Positions 61,389-64,000 of a DNA stretch of 64,000 bases are shown piece after piece (the first letter of the stretch is position 1; each line of letters begins with the position of its first letter). This stretch comes from Eudorina sp. 2006-703-Eu-15 (taxonomy: Eukaryota > Chlorophyta > Chlorophyceae > Chlamydomonadales > Volvocaceae). The DNA is taken from contig BDSI01000054.1 of assembly GCA_003117195.1 (NCBI GenBank), positions 62,001-126,000 on the forward strand, given 5' to 3'. The position numbers were made by a program, and so were the translations under genes. The notes beneath the pieces were generated by a model, which was given only the letters and a program-made list of their open reading frames with translations, searched no databases and was not told the DNA's origin.

Positions 61389-63656
61389 GTATACAGCAGT
61401 TCATCGTATCCTGTCATAAATGCGGTTCGCCATGCTGCCGTACGATGGATGCCCTGAGAAGCGCTGCAGACTTTCTGCTGCATCTGAACAGCCGCAGAAC
61501 AACTGGCAGAAGTACGGTAATAGTACGGCAATGGGACTGCGTGACAGCGGGCTCGTGACCCCACGCCACCTTGCACGTCCACCTCCCTGTTTTCGCGACC
61601 AGGCTTTAGGAACCGAAGATTTTCCGTTCAAGGGATCGATGTCGTCCTACTCAGCTCAAGACATTGACACGTGCGCTGTGAAATCCGCACTCCCCTCCGC
61701 CATTCTCCAGGGTACTCGTCACCAACCATATTATTAACCTTTTTCACCAACCATGCCTCTCCAACCATGTTTCAGAGCTGCCACAGGGGTGCACAGCACG
61801 ACGAGACACCGCACAGCGCAGTAACCTGCCACTGTGCTCTTCTCCATCATCCCATGCACGCATGCAAACCAATAGCATTCGCATTAGTACTGCATGGCAT
61901 GGCATGTGATGTACGGTGCGGCATGTGATGTACAAAGGCGCGAGGGCCTTCTGAAGAGAGCCGCCTCAGGATGCGGCATCACACTTCACCACAACACACC
62001 ACACATACCACCCACCCACCCGGCACATATCTCTTGGGCAGTACGACCCGCCGTGTTCAGAAGAGTGTTCAAGAGACCTGAGCCAAGAGAAAATGGAGGA
62101 GCCCAGCCATCGCCAACGGCGACATGGTGCGCGCCCTGGACTTGCTGTTGCGCGCCCTCCAACAGCAACCCCCATTCCTCCTCCAATGAGCGGCGGCACA
62201 TCCGGCAGCGCCAAGGAAATTCAGTGTTCATTCCGGAGCGCGTTCCCAGATCCCCCAGCACGCCCCGTCGTAACAAATCCCATCTTTCGGGTGCATCCAC
62301 CCGCAACGCGAGCCACCGCATGCACTGACGCGCCACAACGGATTGCCACACCCCTGTAGGGAGCGCCGGGGAAACCCTGTCGTCCCCTCCCGACTCATCC
62401 GTCCATGCCCGGCCCTGCTCATCAGCAAAGGGGCGGGTACTACGCGCCTGCGTATCAGTGCGACGCGACTGAGCGGCCAGGGCCGCGGCGGCGGTCTGCT
62501 GTGGAGCCGCAAACGGCGCGCTGCTCGAGGGAGTAACGCCCCAGGGCCCACGTGTTATCTTTGCCCCCCAGCCGCCGTCCAGCAGCGGAAGGCACAACTC
62601 CCCCCGCCCCGCCGTCATGCTGCTGCATGGCAGGGTGGAAGAATGCCGGCCGTGCTGCTGCATTCAAAGTACAATAATACGAACTACGGTGCCTCTTCTG
62701 GGCCACACACCCCAGCCTCGCTGCGCCCATGAAACAGGGAGCCAAGGCCGCGTGCGCACATATTCTTTCTGTATCCAGTCCGCAAGCGCCCGGGGAGAGC
62801 AGCCAAGTAAACTTGGAGCGTCGAAAGTCGTCCCAACCGCTGGAAGGCCTAGCAGGGAAGGGCTTACGAGGGCAACAACACGGCCGACGGGCGGCAGCAG
62901 AACACCAGTCACACCATCACGCGGAATGAATTGGTTCCTTGATGTCGTCGACTCCAGGCACGCCCCGTCATTGTGGGTGGCGGTCTCCCACTTGGGGCCT
63001 CCAACGCAACCGCGCTGCCAATCAACCAAAGCTACCAACCGACAACCAACAACCACCATATTTACTGCGGCCGTGACCAATGCGGGGGCCCGGCAGCACG
63101 GTTAGGGACTGCGCAGCAGGATCGTCGTGCCACGTACCGTACGCCCGTACGGCACTGCTGATACCCGGGGTAACCCCCGCGCAAACCGGGCGCGACACGC
63201 GACACGTCACCGGGCGCCGCAAGGTGCCCGCCCGGCTGAGAACAAAACTGTGGGAGGATGAATTGTGGTCGAGCCTTCCAACGCCCACCGCCTTATCATT
63301 TCAAGCCCATCGCGTGGCCCCCATTACAGCGCGCTCCCGCCAAGGAGGGGGCAGCGCAGAACACGTGCCGAAACAAAGTGCGATGGGCATTACGTATAAC
63401 CTATAACTGACGTAAGCGTAACCATTTAACGAACCACCCACCAACCCATCCAAACCGCACCATCCTGAACCATCCAATACCGTCGCAGGCGCGCGCGTGC
63501 GCACCCCTGCACTCGGGTATGTTCTCTCACGGCTGCGGCTTCCGTCTTGATTCTAAACGACGGAAGCAACTGCAACCCCCGTCATCACAGCACGCCACCG
63601 CACCCGAACGCACACGTGTGCGCCCACGCATACACACAAACGTCCTTTTCAAAACA

Positions 63657-63661
63657 GACAT

Positions 63662-63735
<74 letters not shown>
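63657..63735. repeat. (AGAC)n tetranucleotide microsatellite
   Basis: About 19 uninterrupted units followed by (AC)n and (CG)n. It gives spurious TDRQ and CLSV repeats. Confidence 0.95.
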
Positions 63736-63736
<1 letters not shown>

Positions 63737-64000
63737 CACACACACATACACGCGCGCGCGCACACTCCTGCCTTGCGTACCGAAGGACACACCCGCACGG
63801 CAGCCAGTCCCAAGTATGGCAAGGCCTGACGGAAACGACCACGTGCCGCGTCGCGTGTCGCGTGCGACAAGCTGGGCCCTCCGGCGCGAAAGTGCGCCCC
63901 TCCCCTCCGAGGGCCGCCGCCCAGGCGTCCGCCCAAGAATCCGATCAGCCGCCTGAACTGACGGCAGTCGACCACAGTCCCAGGCGACCCGCAGACAATC

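Larger units (their letters stand above)
57781..64000. other. gene-poor right end of the window
   Basis: No convincing exon chain was found. Just after the cyclase 2 stop, 57865-57990 is a degenerate CAGATCTTCAGATC repeat, probably 3' UTR. The rest holds an element end (60570-60606), a 22-bp GTACGG-containing tandem repeat (60794), an R2 copy (61258), an AC-proximal motif (59750-59810) and an (AGAC)n run (63657). Short frames here lack domain motifs. Confidence 0.5.

Noticed and set aside
62120..62187. Short helical-looking frame MVRALDLLLRALQQQ near 62.1 kb
   Set aside because: Only about 30 codons between stops, with no acceptor-supported upstream exon. Could be chance.

Overview
The window looks like nuclear DNA from a volvocine green alga (Chlamydomonas/Volvox relatives; genus not determinable here). 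It is GC-rich, its genes are cut into many short exons by introns full of micro- and minisatellites, and its proteins carry long Ala/Gly/Ser/Gln low-complexity runs. No bacterial, viral or organellar gene organisation is seen. I assembled the gene models by hand from splice sites, reading phase and family motifs. All four complete models close in frame.

Layout. (1) 3-1044: two possible exons of an unrecognised + strand gene that enters from the left. (2) 4634-13662, minus strand: a 12-exon, 637-aa single-pass membrane protein kinase of TKL/Raf-like type. (3) 13955-19542, plus strand: a 9-exon, 481-aa SET-domain protein lysine methyltransferase of the Rubisco-LSMT/SETD3 class, divergent from the kinase across a 292-bp shared upstream region. 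(4) 25446-37577 and 45960-57780, both plus strand: two head-to-tail paralogous PAS-class III nucleotidyl cyclases (1652 and 1570 aa). They have the same 11-exon structure and identical intron phases, and their residues predict guanylyl cyclases. (5) The gaps 1045-4633, 20092-25445, 37578-45959 and 57781-64000 hold no convincing genes, only dispersed repeats.

The two cyclases are the core of the window. Their catalytic exons are nearly identical at nucleotide level, down to short flanking intron patches, yet exon 6 between them is clearly diverged. This suggests patchy gene conversion after duplication. In both genes the PAS-like region is split by a giant low-complexity exon (about 2.4-2.5 kb) containing small conserved islands. 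A membrane kinase, a cGMP-producing pair and a methyltransferase lie side by side, but nothing in the sequence shows that they form one pathway.

Repeats are unusually informative. A non-LTR retrotransposon (LINE) family lies on the minus strand as four copies with one common 3' end, a TGTAA-type signal in three of them, an (AC)n tail and variable 5' truncation; the longest copy keeps an ORF2 C-terminal remnant inside intron 6 of the first cyclase. More than 15 further short motifs abut (AC)n/(GT)n tracts. A small inverted-terminal element family with CAG...CTG ends next to TA sits mainly in introns of the second cyclase.
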